Shown piece after piece: positions 1 through 9,409 of a DNA stretch of 64,000 nt. The position numbers were made by a program, and so were the translations under genes. The notes under the pieces were generated by a model. That model made no database searches. It had not been told where the DNA came from and saw only the letters and a list, made by a program, of their open reading frames with translations. Source of the DNA: DATJPY01 sp035506135 (GTDB taxonomy: Bacteria > Myxococcota_A > UBA9160 > PR03); assembly GCA_035506135.1 (NCBI GenBank), contig DATJPY010000067.1, forward strand, positions 1-64,000. The letters run 5' to 3'. Within the stretch, counting starts at the first letter, position 1; each line of letters opens with the position of its first letter.

Positions 1-268
1 CGTGGTGGAGCGGGTGAAGGGCGGCAAGGGCGCCTTCGGCTTCAACGCGGCGACCGAGGAGTACGAGGACCTGGTGAAGGCGGGCGTGATCGACCCGACC
101 AAGGTGGTGCGCACGGCGCTGCAGAACGCGGCGTCGGTGGCGGCCCTGCTGCTCACCACGGAGGCCATGGTCGCCGAGAAGCCCGAGAAGAAGAAGGCCG
201 GCGGCGGCATGCCGGGCGGCGGCATGGGTGGCATGGGCGGCGGCATGGGCGAGGACATGGACTTCTAG
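1..268 (+). CDS. groL: GroEL chaperonin, C-terminal end (5' truncated)
   Basis: The reading frame enters from the left edge and gives the last 88-89 residues of the 60-kDa chaperonin GroEL, which folds proteins in the cytoplasm as a 14-mer with GroES. The equatorial-domain end is recognisable (FGFNAATEEYEDL, then GVIDPTKVVRTALQNAAS). It is followed by the typical flexible Gly/Met-rich tail of GGM repeats, here ending in an acidic EDMDF. The stop codon is followed closely by a strong hairpin. groES would be expected just outside the window to the left, as is usual. Identity is secure; only the C-terminus can be judged. Confidence 0.97.
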   Translation, partial: VVERVKGGKGAFGFNAATEEYEDLVKAGVIDPTKVVRTALQNAASVAALLLTTEAMVAEKPEKKKAGGGMPGGGMGGMGGGMGEDMDF

Positions 269-293
269 TCCGCAGCCCCGGACCGCGCAGATC

Positions 294-326
294 GACGGCC
301 TCCCGGCCTCTGGCCGGGAGGCCGTC
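294..326 (+). terminator. Intrinsic terminator of groEL
   Basis: This is a perfect 15-bp GC-rich stem (GACGGCCTCCCGGCC pairing with its complement) around a TCT loop, followed by a short T-rich run (TCGTTTCT). It lies 26 bases after the groEL stop. Its other side faces the convergent permease gene that ends at 338, so it may stop transcription from both directions. Confidence 0.9.
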
Positions 327-337
327 TCGTTTCTGCG

Positions 338-1539
338 TCACTCGTGCCGGAGCGCCTCGATCGGGTCGAGCCGGGCGGCGCGGCGGGCCGGGTAGTAGCC
401 GAAGGCGAGGCCGACCGCCGCCGACACGGCGAACGCCATCACGATGATCCCGGGCTGCAGCACGAACGGGACGGCGAGCGCGCGCACGCCGATGGCGCCG
501 GCCGCGAGCCCGAGCACGATGCCGATGAGCCCACCGGTCGCCGCCAGCACCGCGGCCTCCGTCAGGAACTGGCGCTGCACGTCGCGCTCGAGCGCGCCGA
601 CCGCGAGCCGGAGGCCGATCTCCGCCGTCCGCTCGGTCACCGAGACCAGCATGATGTTCATGATCCCGATGCCGCCGACCAGCATGCTCACCGCCGCGAG
701 CGCGCCGAGGAACTCCGTGAGCGCTCGGGTCGTGGCGACCGCGGCGGTCTCGATCTCGGTCATGTCGCGGATCGAGAAGTCGTTCGTGCTGTGCTGGACG
801 CGGCGCCGCTGGCGCAGCAGCTGCTCCAGGTCGGCCGTCAGCTTCGCGGTCGGCTCGCCCTCGCTCGCCGCCACGTAGATCGACTTCACCTCGGCATCGC
901 CCGCCAGCTCGCGCTGGTACCAGCGCAGCGGAACCAGCACGAAGTCGTCCTGGTCGGAGCCGAAGCTCGCGGCTCCCTTCGACTCGAGCGCGCCGATCAC
1001 GAGGCAGGAGAGCTGGCCCAGGCGGATGCGCTGGCCGATCGGGTCGAGCGCGCCGAACAGGTCGGTGCGCACCGTCGCCCCGAGCACGCAGAGGTCGGCC
1101 CCGGCCCGCTCCTCGCCGTCGCTGAAGCTTCGGCCGCTCGCGACCTCCCAGGAGCGCGCGCGCAGGAAGGAGTCCGAGCTGCCGAACACGGTGGTCAGCC
1201 GGTTGCGGCTGCCCGCGATCGCCTGCACCGTTCGCGAGTTCAGCGGCGCTACCGCGGCGATGCCGGGAATCTCGCGCTCGATCGCCTGGACGTCGGCGAG
1301 CGAGAATGGGGCGGCGTCCGAGCGCGCGCCGCCCGAGCGCTGCGCCTGCCCGGGGCGCACCAGCAGAAGCCGGGTACCGAGCTTCGACAGGTTCGAGCCT
1401 ACCTGCGCGGTCACCCCGGCGCCCATCGTCACCATGGCGATCACGGCCGCGACGCCGATCACGATGCCGAGCATCGTGAGCGCCGAGCGCAGCGCGTTGC
1501 GGCGGATCGCCCGCAGCGAGGGTCGGATCAGCGCCGTGA

Positions 1540-1543
<4 letters not shown>
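338..1543 (-). CDS. MacB/FtsX-type ABC transporter permease
   Basis: This is a membrane subunit of about 401 residues for a MacAB-type tripartite exporter. One N-terminal transmembrane helix (about residues 12-40) precedes a large periplasmic domain of the MacB core type. Three C-terminal helices follow, with the FtsX signature VTERTAEIGLRLAVGA between them. The GTG start at 1543 overlaps the ATPase stop as GTGA; longer readings would run backwards through the ATPase gene. Families of this kind power export of macrolides, lipoproteins or peptides by mechanotransmission. The substrate here cannot be told. It is the last gene of the leftward operon NodT-MFP-ATPase-permease. Confidence 0.9.
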
Positions 1544-2237
<694 letters not shown>

Positions 2238-2238
<1 letters not shown>

Positions 2239-3518
2239 TAGCTGCGAGCCGCGGAGGCGTCGACGGCGAGCTCCGTGCCCTCCTCGAGGCTGCCGCCGAG
2301 AAGCTGGGTCCAGCGCCCGTCGGTCGCCCCGATCTCGACCGGGACCGCGGTGAGGCTCCCGCCGTGCACGGTCCACACGCGCGATGCGCCGCTCTCGACC
2401 GTCGGGCCGCCGGAGCCCACGTCGAAGTCGTCCTTGTTGGGGATCAGGCCGGCCAGCGGCCCCTTCTTGTGCCGCTCGTCCTGGCTCGGCGGGACGAAGC
2501 GGAGCGCGGCGTTGGGGACCAGGAGCGCGTGCTCGACCCGCGCGACCTCGATGCTCGCGGTGGCCGTCATCCCCGGCCGCAGCGCCAGATCCGGGTTGTC
2601 CACCTCGAGGATCGTCTCGTAGGTCACGACGCCGCCGAGCGTCCGTGCATCGAAGCGGACCTGCGTGACCTTCCCCGCGAACGTCCGGCCCGGCCAGGCG
2701 TCGACCGTGAAGCTCGCCGTCTGGCCTTCCTTCACCCTGCCGATGTCCGCCTCGTCCACGCTCAGGTCGAGCTCGAGCCGGCGCAGGTCCTTCGCGAGCG
2801 TGAAGAGGAGCGGCGCCTGCAGCGAGGCGGCGACGGTCTGGCCCGGGCGGATCGAGGCGGTGAGCACGATGCCGTCGATCGGCGAGCGGATCGTCGCCTT
2901 GGAGAGGTCGGTCTGCTGGACGTCGAGCGTCGCCTTGGCCTGGGCGACGGCGGCCTGAGCGCTCGCGAGCGCCGCCTCGGCGCGCGCGACCGCCGATTGG
3001 CCTCCCATGAGCTCCTGGGCGGAGGGGATCTTCCCGCCGCTGATCTCGTGGACCTGGCGGAGGCGGCCGAGCTGGCTCTGCGTCTCGGAGAGGTTCGCCT
3101 TGGCTTGCGCGACGTTGGCCTGCGCCGAGTCGAGCGAGGCCTTGGACTGCAGGACCTGCGCCTCGAGCCGGGTCGTGTCGAGGCGCGCCAGGAGCTGGCC
3201 CGCGTGCACCGCGTCGTTGAAGCCGACGTCGACGGTGCGGATCGTCCCCGAGAGCTCCGTCCCGATGTCGACCTGGTCGATGGGGCGCAGCGTGCCCGTC
3301 GCCGTCGCGGTGACGAGGAGGTCGCCGCGGCGCACCTGCTGCGTCCCGTAGCCGGTGTGCGATCGGGTGAGCAGGGGCCGGGCGACGAGCGCGAGCAGGA
3401 GCACGACCGCGACGCCGGCGACGACAGCGATCCGCCGGCGAGGCTGCGGCTGGGCCGTCTTTTCGAGGCCCAGCACCATCGCGATGTCGGGCGGTTCCGA
3501 AGGGGCTTGCTCGGTCAT
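2238..3518 (-). CDS. MacA/HlyD-type periplasmic membrane-fusion protein
   Basis: This is a 426-residue periplasmic adaptor linking the ABC pump to an outer-membrane channel. It has a short cytoplasmic N-terminus and one membrane anchor (about residues 29-49). The biotinyl-lipoyl half (VDIGTELSGTIRTVDV) is followed by a long alpha-helical hairpin rich in Ala/Gln, the second lipoyl half (IRSPIDGIVL) and beta-barrel domains (RPGMTATASI). Length and domain order match MacA. The gene sits four bases after the NodT-type channel gene and overlaps the ATPase gene by one base. Substrate is not predictable. Confidence 0.92.
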
Positions 3519-3522
3519 TCGA

Positions 3523-4893
3523 TCAGGTCTTCTTCTGCGGAGCCCAGCCCCCGCCGAGCGAGCGATAGAGGCGGATCAGATTGGAGACGACCTGACTCTG
3601 GCTCATCGCGAGCTGATCCTGGAGCTGGTAGAGCGAACGGCTGGCGTCGAGCACGGACAGGAAGTCGACCAGGCCGGATGCGTAGCGCTCCCGGAGGAGG
3701 TCCGCCGCCCGCTCTGCCGAGTCGGCCGCCGCCGTCAGGCTCTCCCGCCGATTCTGCTCCTCGCTGTAGTGGACGATCCCATCCTCGACGTCTTCGAGGG
3801 CCCGGAGGACGGTGGACTGGTAGCGGTCGAGCGCCTCCTCGCGAATCCCCTGCTGCGCCGCGATCTTGGCCCGGATGGCGCCGCCGTCGAAGAGTACTTG
3901 GATGATGTTCACCCCGCCGACGGCCTGGAACTGGTAGTCCGAGAACTTGGAGGGCAGGATACCGATCGAGCCGAACATCGAGAAGCTCGGATAGCCCTCC
4001 GCGCGGACGCTGCCCACCCGCGCCGTCTCGGCGGCGAGCTGCCGCTCGGCGCGGCGCACGTCCGGCCGCTGCGCGAGCGCGTCCGCGGGGACCCCGACGG
4101 CCACCTCCTTGGGCGCCGAGGGGATCGGCTTGTGTACCGCGAGGGCCTCCGCGAGCGTTCCCGGGGGCACCGCGACCAGGGTCGAGAGGCGGTTGCGCGA
4201 GTCCTCGAGCCCCGCCCGCAGGGTCGGGATCTGGGCGCGCGTCTGCTCCACGTTGGCGCGCGCCTGCTCGACGTCGAGGACGGTCGTGAGGCCCGCCTGC
4301 GCCCGCCAGCTCGCGATCTGGAGCGTCTGGGTCTGGGCGTCGAGGTTCTTGTCGGCGATCAGGAGGCGCGTCTCGTAGGATCGGAGGTCGACGTAGCTCT
4401 GGACGGTCCCGGCGACGATGGTCACGAGGACGTCGCGGAGGTCCTCGCGGCTCGCGCCCATGTCGCCGACGGCGCCCTGGATGGCGCGGCGCTGGCCTCC
4501 GAACACGTCGATGTTCCAGAGCGCATCGAGGCCGAGGAGCTCTGCCCGGATCGTCGGATACAGCCCGGCTCGGGCGATGTCCCGGCGCGCGCGCACCTGG
4601 CGCAGGCGCGCCTTCGCGGCGCGGATGTCGAGGTTCTCGGCGACCGCCCGGTCGACGAGCTCGGAGAGGATGGGGTCATCGAGGACCTTCCACCAGGTCG
4701 CGAGCTGCGCCTTCTCGGGCGGGGCGTTGGTCAGGCTCGGCCCGAGCGGCTCGTGCCACGCCGGCGGCTCCGGCGTCCGCGGACGGACGTAGTCAGGCCC
4801 GAGCAGACATCCGCACAGGAGCAGCGAGCAAGCCACGGTGGACAACTGCCTCGGCAGGCAGCGCAGCATGATGGCTCGGGACGGTGAGAGCAT
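3523..4893 (-). CDS. NodT/OprM-family outer-membrane efflux lipoprotein
   Basis: This is the first gene of the efflux operon and encodes a TolC-like outer-membrane channel of 456 residues. A hydrophobic signal ends in a lipobox-like stretch (LLLCGC, Cys29 likely lipidated), followed by the family motif GPDYVRP. Two tandem structural repeats are expected. The second has its barrel segment (YPSFSMFGSIGI to GGVNIIQVLFDGG). In the first repeat YPTIRAELLG runs almost straight into ALWNIDVFGGQRRA, so roughly 30-40 residues that normally make the first pair of barrel strands are missing. ATG at 4869 is an alternative start. Reading frame and codon use look normal on both sides of the gap. Confidence 0.88.
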   Translation of the reverse strand: MLSPSRAIMLRCLPRQLSTVACSLLLCGCLLGPDYVRPRTPEPPAWHEPLGPSLTNAPPEKAQLATWWKVLDDPILSELVDRAVAENLDIRAAKARLRQVRARRDIARAGLYPTIRAELLGLDALWNIDVFGGQRRAIQGAVGDMGASREDLRDVLVTIVAGTVQSYVDLRSYETRLLIADKNLDAQTQTLQIASWRAQAGLTTVLDVEQARANVEQTRAQIPTLRAGLEDSRNRLSTLVAVPPGTLAEALAVHKPIPSAPKEVAVGVPADALAQRPDVRRAERQLAAETARVGSVRAEGYPSFSMFGSIGILPSKFSDYQFQAVGGVNIIQVLFDGGAIRAKIAAQQGIREEALDRYQSTVLRALEDVEDGIVHYSEEQNRRESLTAAADSAERAADLLRERYASGLVDFLSVLDASRSLYQLQDQLAMSQSQVVSNLIRLYRSLGGGWAPQKKT

Positions 4894-5073
4894 TCGTGTA
4901 TTCAGGGGTCTGTCATCTTTCGTTCATGTTGCAGAGGCGGGTGGGGCAACCCATGCGGTGCCACCCTCTCCGCGCTGGACCGATCCGGGACGTGATAGCG
5001 TACACGTCCGAAGGCTGTCCCGACCGCCCCATACCGGGCCAGGCCCTGAGGCCTCGGCCGCGAAGGATCGACC

Positions 5074-5169
5074 GTGAGGCTCCCCGTCCGCATCGCCATC
5101 GGCGCCGTCTGCATCATCGTCCTCTACTACCTGCTGAGCACGCTCACGCGCGGCTTCATGCAGCACTGA
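5074..5169 (+). CDS. Putative 31-residue single-pass membrane protein
   Basis: A GTG-started ORF of 31 codons lies in an otherwise gene-free stretch. It has a good ribosome binding site (AAGGA, six to seven bases before the start). The product would be a basic N-terminus (RLPVR), one hydrophobic helix (IAIGAVCIIVLYYLL) and a short polar tail ending GFMQH. It overlaps the end of the convergent DedA gene by 14 bases. Composition and ribosome binding site support a real small membrane protein of unknown role, but nothing else confirms expression. Confidence 0.5.
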   Translation: MRLPVRIAIGAVCIIVLYYLLSTLTRGFMQH

Positions 5170-5725
5170 CGGCGCGCCGCCGGCGGATCCACTGCGCGAT
5201 CCAGAGCGCGGCTCCCGCGGCGGCGATCGCGACGAAGAGCCCGCGCTCGAAGCGCTTCAGGTCCCCCAGCATGCCCTGGAAGGCGGCGCCAATCTGGTAG
5301 CCGAGCGTACCGATCAGGATCGACCACGCGAGCGCGGCCGGCACGTTCAGGAGCGCGAAGCGCAGGGGCGGCACGCCGCTCATGCCGAGCGCGAAGGGCG
5401 TCACGGTGCGGAGCCCGTAGAGGAATCGGAAGCCGAGGATCAGTGGCACCTCGTGCCGGCGCAGGAGCTCGCGCACGCGCGCGATGCGGGCCTCCCACGA
5501 TGGGCGGCGCGCCAGCATCGCCGGGCCCTGGCGGCGGCCGAGGAAGAAGTAGAGCTGGTCGCCGAAGAGCGTCCCGAAGAAGGCAGCGGCGATCACACCG
5601 GGGAGGCTCAGGTAGCCCCGATGCGCCGCGAAGCCCCCGAGCACCACGATCGTCTCGCCTTCGAGGAAGCTGCCGAGCAGGACCGCTGCGTATCCGTACT
5701 CGTAGATGAGGCTCTCGGGCGACAC
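5156..5725 (-). CDS. DedA family (VTT domain) membrane protein
   Basis: This is a 189-residue inner-membrane protein of the DedA/VTT (SNARE-associated) family. Members are implicated in undecaprenyl-phosphate or phospholipid flipping and envelope homeostasis. Recognisable parts are the re-entrant acidic motif GSFLEGETIVVLGGFAA near residue 20-35, FGDQLYFFLGRRQG, and the conserved GFRFLYGLRTVTPFALGMSG, followed by C-terminal hydrophobic helices. It starts with GTG at 5725, nine bases after the upstream lipoprotein gene, so the two are probably co-transcribed. Confidence 0.92.
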   Translation of the reverse strand: MSPESLIYEYGYAAVLLGSFLEGETIVVLGGFAAHRGYLSLPGVIAAAFFGTLFGDQLYFFLGRRQGPAMLARRPSWEARIARVRELLRRHEVPLILGFRFLYGLRTVTPFALGMSGVPPLRFALLNVPAALAWSILIGTLGYQIGAAFQGMLGDLKRFERGLFVAIAAAGAALWIAQWIRRRRAVSAA

Positions 5726-5734
5726 GCGCGCCGC

Positions 5735-6274
5735 TCAGTGGTCGTCCCGCAGACTGAGCAGGATCGTGGTGGAGTCGGGCGCGCCCGTGATCACGAGCGA
5801 CGCGACGCGGTTGCCCTTGCGCAGGCCGAGCAGACCGCGGCCGTTCTCGTTCATCTCGCTCTCGATGGTCCAGCCGGCGGCGGGCATCTGCTCCTTGTAC
5901 CAGTCGAAGACGAGATCCGGCGCCACGCGGGTTCGCAGGTTGACGATGGTGCCGTGCCCCGCCGACGATATGGACGACATCGGCTGCGCGGCGGCGTAGA
6001 TCGGCACGTCGGTCGGGAAGTCCGACGGGAGCTGAGACTCGCCCCCGTACTCCGCCTCGAAGACGCGGCCGTCGGCGGTGACCGTCCTGCCGTGCCGGGT
6101 ACCCGTCGGCGGGGCCGCAGGGGGCGCGTCCGGCGGCGCGGGCACCTCGGCCGCCGCCGGCGGCGTCGCGGAAGGTGCCGTCTCCGGAGGCGCCGGCGCC
6201 GCGGCCCGCTCCGGCGCGGAGCAGGAGAGCGCGACGAGCGCGCCGGCCGCGAGAAGGATCGTACGGGACCGCAT
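5735..6274 (-). CDS. Putative lipoprotein, unknown function
   Basis: This is a 179-residue protein with a signal peptide and lipobox (ALVALSC, Cys18 predicted to be lipidated). A Pro/Ala-rich linker (about residues 22-58) follows. The folded C-terminal half includes DFPTDVPIYAAA and LVFDWYKEQMPAAGWTIE, and resembles short domains that many secreted proteins carry as one unit. No enzyme motif is visible. It is probably anchored in the envelope. It precedes the DedA gene, and the intergenic distance suggests an operon. Confidence 0.75.
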   Translation of the reverse strand: MRSRTILLAAGALVALSCSAPERAAAPAPPETAPSATPPAAAEVPAPPDAPPAAPPTGTRHGRTVTADGRVFEAEYGGESQLPSDFPTDVPIYAAAQPMSSISSAGHGTIVNLRTRVAPDLVFDWYKEQMPAAGWTIESEMNENGRGLLGLRKGNRVASLVITGAPDSTTILLSLRDDH

Positions 6275-6381
6275 CGAGCCCTCCAGACGCCGGGGCGACG
6301 ACGCATGGTACCAGAGCCGAACGCCGCCGAGCGCGGCAGCTCACGCCCGCTTCGACTAGCGTACACGCCGGAGCGCTCGGC

Positions 6382-7590
6382 ATGGACCTCAGCTACGGCC
6401 CCGAGTACGACGCCTTCCGCCGCGAGCTGCGCGCCTTCCTCGAGCGCAACCGCGAGCGCGCGCCGCGCGGCGGCGTGGTGGCCGCGGCCGGGAGCCGGGA
6501 CCCCGCGCTGCTGGCCTGGCAGCGCCTGCTGATCGAGCACGGCTACGCCGCCCGCACCGTGCCGAAGCAGTACGGCGGCTTCGGTGCCGAGCCGGATCTG
6601 CTGGTGCGCATCATCCTCGACGAGGAGTTCGCGCGCGCCGGCGTCTCGCCGGGGCTCGCGGGGCAGGGCCCGCAGATGCTCGTGCCGACGCTGCTCGAGC
6701 ATGGGAGCGAGGCGCAGCGGGAGCGCTGGATCGGTCCGACGATCCGCGGCGAGGTGGTCTGGTGTCAGGGCTACTCGGAGCCGGGCGCCGGCAGCGACCT
6801 CGCCAACGTGCAGACGCGCGCGGTCGAGGACGGCGCCGACTTCGTGATCAACGGCCAGAAGATCTGGACCACGACCGCGCATCTCGCCGACATGATGTTC
6901 GGGCTCGTGCGCACCGAGCCCGGTGCCGGCAAGCACGGCGGGCTCAGCTACCTGCTGATCCCGATGCACACGCCCGGCATCGAGGTCCGCCCGCTCGGCA
7001 CCATGACAGGGCACGCCGAGTTCAACCAGGTGTTCTTCACCGACGCGCGCGTGCCACAGTCGAACGTCGTCGGGCGGCGCGGCGAGGGCTGGAAGATCGC
7101 CAACACGACGCTGAAGCACGAGCGCAACGCACTGGCGACGGTCGGCCAGCTCGAGGCGGCGCTCGCACGACTCGTCGAGCTGATGAGGCAGGAGACGCGC
7201 GACGGGCGCCGCGCGCTCGACGATCCTGCGCTGCGCGACCGGCTGCTGCGGCTGCAGGCGCGCGTGCTCGCGATGAAGTATCACGGCCTCCGCATGCTGA
7301 CGGCCAGCCTCCGCAAGGAGTCGCCCGGCGCGGCGGGTCTGGTGACGAAGCTCGCGGGCTGCGAGCTCGCGCATCAGATCGCCGAGCTCGCGATCGACGC
7401 GATGGGGGAGCTCGGCGTGCTCTACGGTGGCGCCCGGCACGAGCGCGCCGGTGGCCTCTGGCAGCTCCAGTACATGTTCTCGCTCGGCCTCATCATCGGC
7501 GGCGGCACTGCGCAGATCCAGAAGAACATCATCGCGGAGCGCGGGCTCGGCATGCCTCGGGAGCCGAGGGCGGCGAGGATCGAGCCATAG
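6382..7590 (+). CDS. Acyl-CoA dehydrogenase, large partner of a two-gene pair
   Basis: This 402-residue flavoprotein should insert a double bond into an acyl-CoA. It has the N-terminal helical domain, the FAD/substrate signature WCQGYSEPGAGSDLA, and the middle beta domain ending in the motif DARVPQSNVVG. The C-terminal helices end IIGGGTAQIQKNIIAERGLG. In many family members the catalytic Glu sits in YEGT just before AQIQ; here that position is Gly, so the base must come from elsewhere. The next gene encodes a second, smaller acyl-CoA dehydrogenase overlapping by four bases. This arrangement recalls the heterotetrameric alpha2-beta2 enzymes of sterol side-chain catabolism. The ATG has a GGAG nine bases upstream. 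Confidence 0.92.
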   Translation: MDLSYGPEYDAFRRELRAFLERNRERAPRGGVVAAAGSRDPALLAWQRLLIEHGYAARTVPKQYGGFGAEPDLLVRIILDEEFARAGVSPGLAGQGPQMLVPTLLEHGSEAQRERWIGPTIRGEVVWCQGYSEPGAGSDLANVQTRAVEDGADFVINGQKIWTTTAHLADMMFGLVRTEPGAGKHGGLSYLLIPMHTPGIEVRPLGTMTGHAEFNQVFFTDARVPQSNVVGRRGEGWKIANTTLKHERNALATVGQLEAALARLVELMRQETRDGRRALDDPALRDRLLRLQARVLAMKYHGLRMLTASLRKESPGAAGLVTKLAGCELAHQIAELAIDAMGELGVLYGGARHERAGGLWQLQYMFSLGLIIGGGTAQIQKNIIAERGLGMPREPRAARIEP

Positions 7591-8663
7591 ACTTCGGACT
7601 ATCGGAGGAGCAAAGACTCTTCGAGCAGACGCTGCGCCGCTACCTCGCGGAGGCGATGCCGATCGCGCGCGCGCGCGAGCTCATGGCGACCGAGACGGGA
7701 CACGACCCGAAGGTCTGGCGCGCGCTCGCCGAGCTGGGCGTCGCGGGCATGCTGGTGCCCGAGGCGCACGGCGGCGGCGGGCAGCGCCTGCTCGACGCGG
7801 CGGTCGCGGCGCAGGCGCTGGCCCACGCCGCGGCGCCGACGCCCTTCCTCGGCACCTCGGTGATGGCCGTGGTCGCGCTCGCTGCGGCGGGCGCGGAGGC
7901 GCAGCAGCGAGAGTGGCTGCCGCGCATCGCCGCCGGCTCGGCCTGCCTCGGCGTCGCCGCGACCGAGCTGGCGTCGCGCCGCGCGGGCGCGGGCGTCGAG
8001 GAGCGCGGCGGGCGCCTCGCCGGGACGTCGCTGTTCGCGCTCGAGGCCGGCGTGGCCGACGCCTTCCTGGTCGCGCTCGACGCCGACCGCGTCGCGCTCG
8101 TGCCGCGCGGCGCGCGCGGGCTCGGGGTGACGCTGCTCCCGACCATCGACCGCACGCGCCGGGTCGCGGAGCTCCGCCTCGACGGAGTCTCGCCCACGGC
8201 GTGGATCGAGGGGGCAGGTGCCGCGCGCCGCATGCTCGACGCGGGCCGCGTCGCGCTGGCCGCGGATCTCCTCGGCTGCTGCGAGCGCGCCCTCGCGATG
8301 GCGGTCGACTACGCCGGACAGCGACAGCAGTTCGGGCGCCCGATCGGATCGTTCCAGGCGGTGAAGCACCTGTGCGCCGAGATGGTGGCGGAGCTGGAGC
8401 CGGCGCGCTCGCTCGTCTGGTACGCGGCCCATGCGTTCGACGAGCGGCCCGACGAGGCGCCGCTCCTCGCGGCGCACGCCAAGGCGCACCTCGCCGAGAT
8501 CGGGACGCGCATCGTGCGCACCGCCACCGAGGTGCACGGCGGCATCGGCTTCACCGACGAGCACGACCTGCACCTCTGGTTCAAGCGGGTGGGGCTCGAC
8601 CGGCAGCTGCTCGGGGGCCCGGACGTGCTGCGCGAGGAGGCGGCGAGGCTGCAGGGCTGGTAG
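7587..8663 (+). CDS. Acyl-CoA dehydrogenase, small partner; probable ATA start
   Basis: This is about 358 residues of the acyl-CoA dehydrogenase fold with divergent FAD motifs. The family N-terminus xDFGLSEEQRLFEQTLRRYL begins exactly at an ATA codon that overlaps the upstream TAG stop (ATAG). GAGGA lies seven bases before it. No ATG, GTG or TTG exists in frame for well over 50 codons upstream, and the first internal ATG would remove the first helix. The C-terminal part keeps RQQFGRPIGSFQAVKH and TEVHGGIGFTDEHDLH but lacks the YEGT catalytic segment. This fits the smaller subunit of a heteromeric enzyme with the preceding gene. Confidence 0.88.
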   Translation: MDFGLSEEQRLFEQTLRRYLAEAMPIARARELMATETGHDPKVWRALAELGVAGMLVPEAHGGGGQRLLDAAVAAQALAHAAAPTPFLGTSVMAVVALAAAGAEAQQREWLPRIAAGSACLGVAATELASRRAGAGVEERGGRLAGTSLFALEAGVADAFLVALDADRVALVPRGARGLGVTLLPTIDRTRRVAELRLDGVSPTAWIEGAGAARRMLDAGRVALAADLLGCCERALAMAVDYAGQRQQFGRPIGSFQAVKHLCAEMVAELEPARSLVWYAAHAFDERPDEAPLLAAHAKAHLAEIGTRIVRTATEVHGGIGFTDEHDLHLWFKRVGLDRQLLGGPDVLREEAARLQGW

Positions 8664-8713
8664 CCGAGGCGGTGGTACACTCGGCGCCGTCACGCGCGCC
8701 CGGAGGTCCCGCG

Positions 8714-9388
8714 ATGTCCGCTCCGGTCGTGATCCTGGCCCTCTGGCTCCTGTTCGCTGCGACGCACATGGGCCTCTCGAGCCTGCGCCTGCGCCCGCGG
8801 CTGGTGGAGGCGTTCGGCGAGCGCTCCTACCTCGGCGTCTACTCGCTCGTCGCGCTCGGCGTCTTCACGGCGCTCTTCTGGTTCTACCTCGCGCATCGCC
8901 ACCAGGGCGCGTTGCTCTGGACTCCCGCGAACGGACACGCAGGCCTCGCGGCGATCTATCTGCTCCAGGCCGTGGCGTGGACGATGGTCGCCGCGGGCCT
9001 CGCGCAGCCGAGCCCGGCGGCGATGGGGGTTCCCGAGGAGCGTCGTCCGAAGGAGCCGCGCGGGGCGCAGCGGATCACGCGGCACCCCGTCTTCATGGGC
9101 CTCGGGCTCTTCGGTGCGTTGCACCTCGTCGCGAACGGCTTCGCGTCGGATGCGGTCTTCTGGGCGGGCTTTCCGCTCTTCGCGCTGATCGGCAGCGCGC
9201 ACCAGGACCGGCGCAAGCGCGTCACGCAGGGCGAGCCGTATCGCGCCTGGTGCGAGGCGACGCCGTTCCTGCCCTTCACGGGCGGCGAGACGGCGCGCGG
9301 CGTGCGCGAGATGGGGCTGCTCCCGATCGCGATCGGCGTGGCGCTCGCCGTCGGCTTCCGGCTGCTGCACGGGCCGCTCTTCCACTAG
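8714..9388 (+). CDS. NnrU-like multi-spanning membrane protein
   Basis: This is a 224-residue protein with about six hydrophobic segments and the NnrU family pattern. It has the N-terminal THMGLSSLRLRPRLVEAFGERSYLG and the central conserved RITRHPVFMGLGLFGALHL, where the His may bind haem. The family includes denitrification-associated NnrU and the haem-dependent zeta-carotene isomerase Z-ISO, but most bacterial members have no known substrate. The ATG at 8714 is preceded by GGAGGT. A TACACT hexamer at 8676-8681 could be its own -10 element, so it need not depend on the acyl-CoA dehydrogenase pair. Confidence 0.8.
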   Translation: MSAPVVILALWLLFAATHMGLSSLRLRPRLVEAFGERSYLGVYSLVALGVFTALFWFYLAHRHQGALLWTPANGHAGLAAIYLLQAVAWTMVAAGLAQPSPAAMGVPEERRPKEPRGAQRITRHPVFMGLGLFGALHLVANGFASDAVFWAGFPLFALIGSAHQDRRKRVTQGEPYRAWCEATPFLPFTGGETARGVREMGLLPIAIGVALAVGFRLLHGPLFH

Positions 9389-9409
9389 GCGGAGCGCCGG
9401 GGGCCTCGG

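Noticed and set aside
4894..5073. A sigma-54-like TGGCAC...TTGC on the minus strand before the NodT gene
   Set aside because: The GG to GC distance is 13 bases and not 10, so it does not fit the sigma-54 element.
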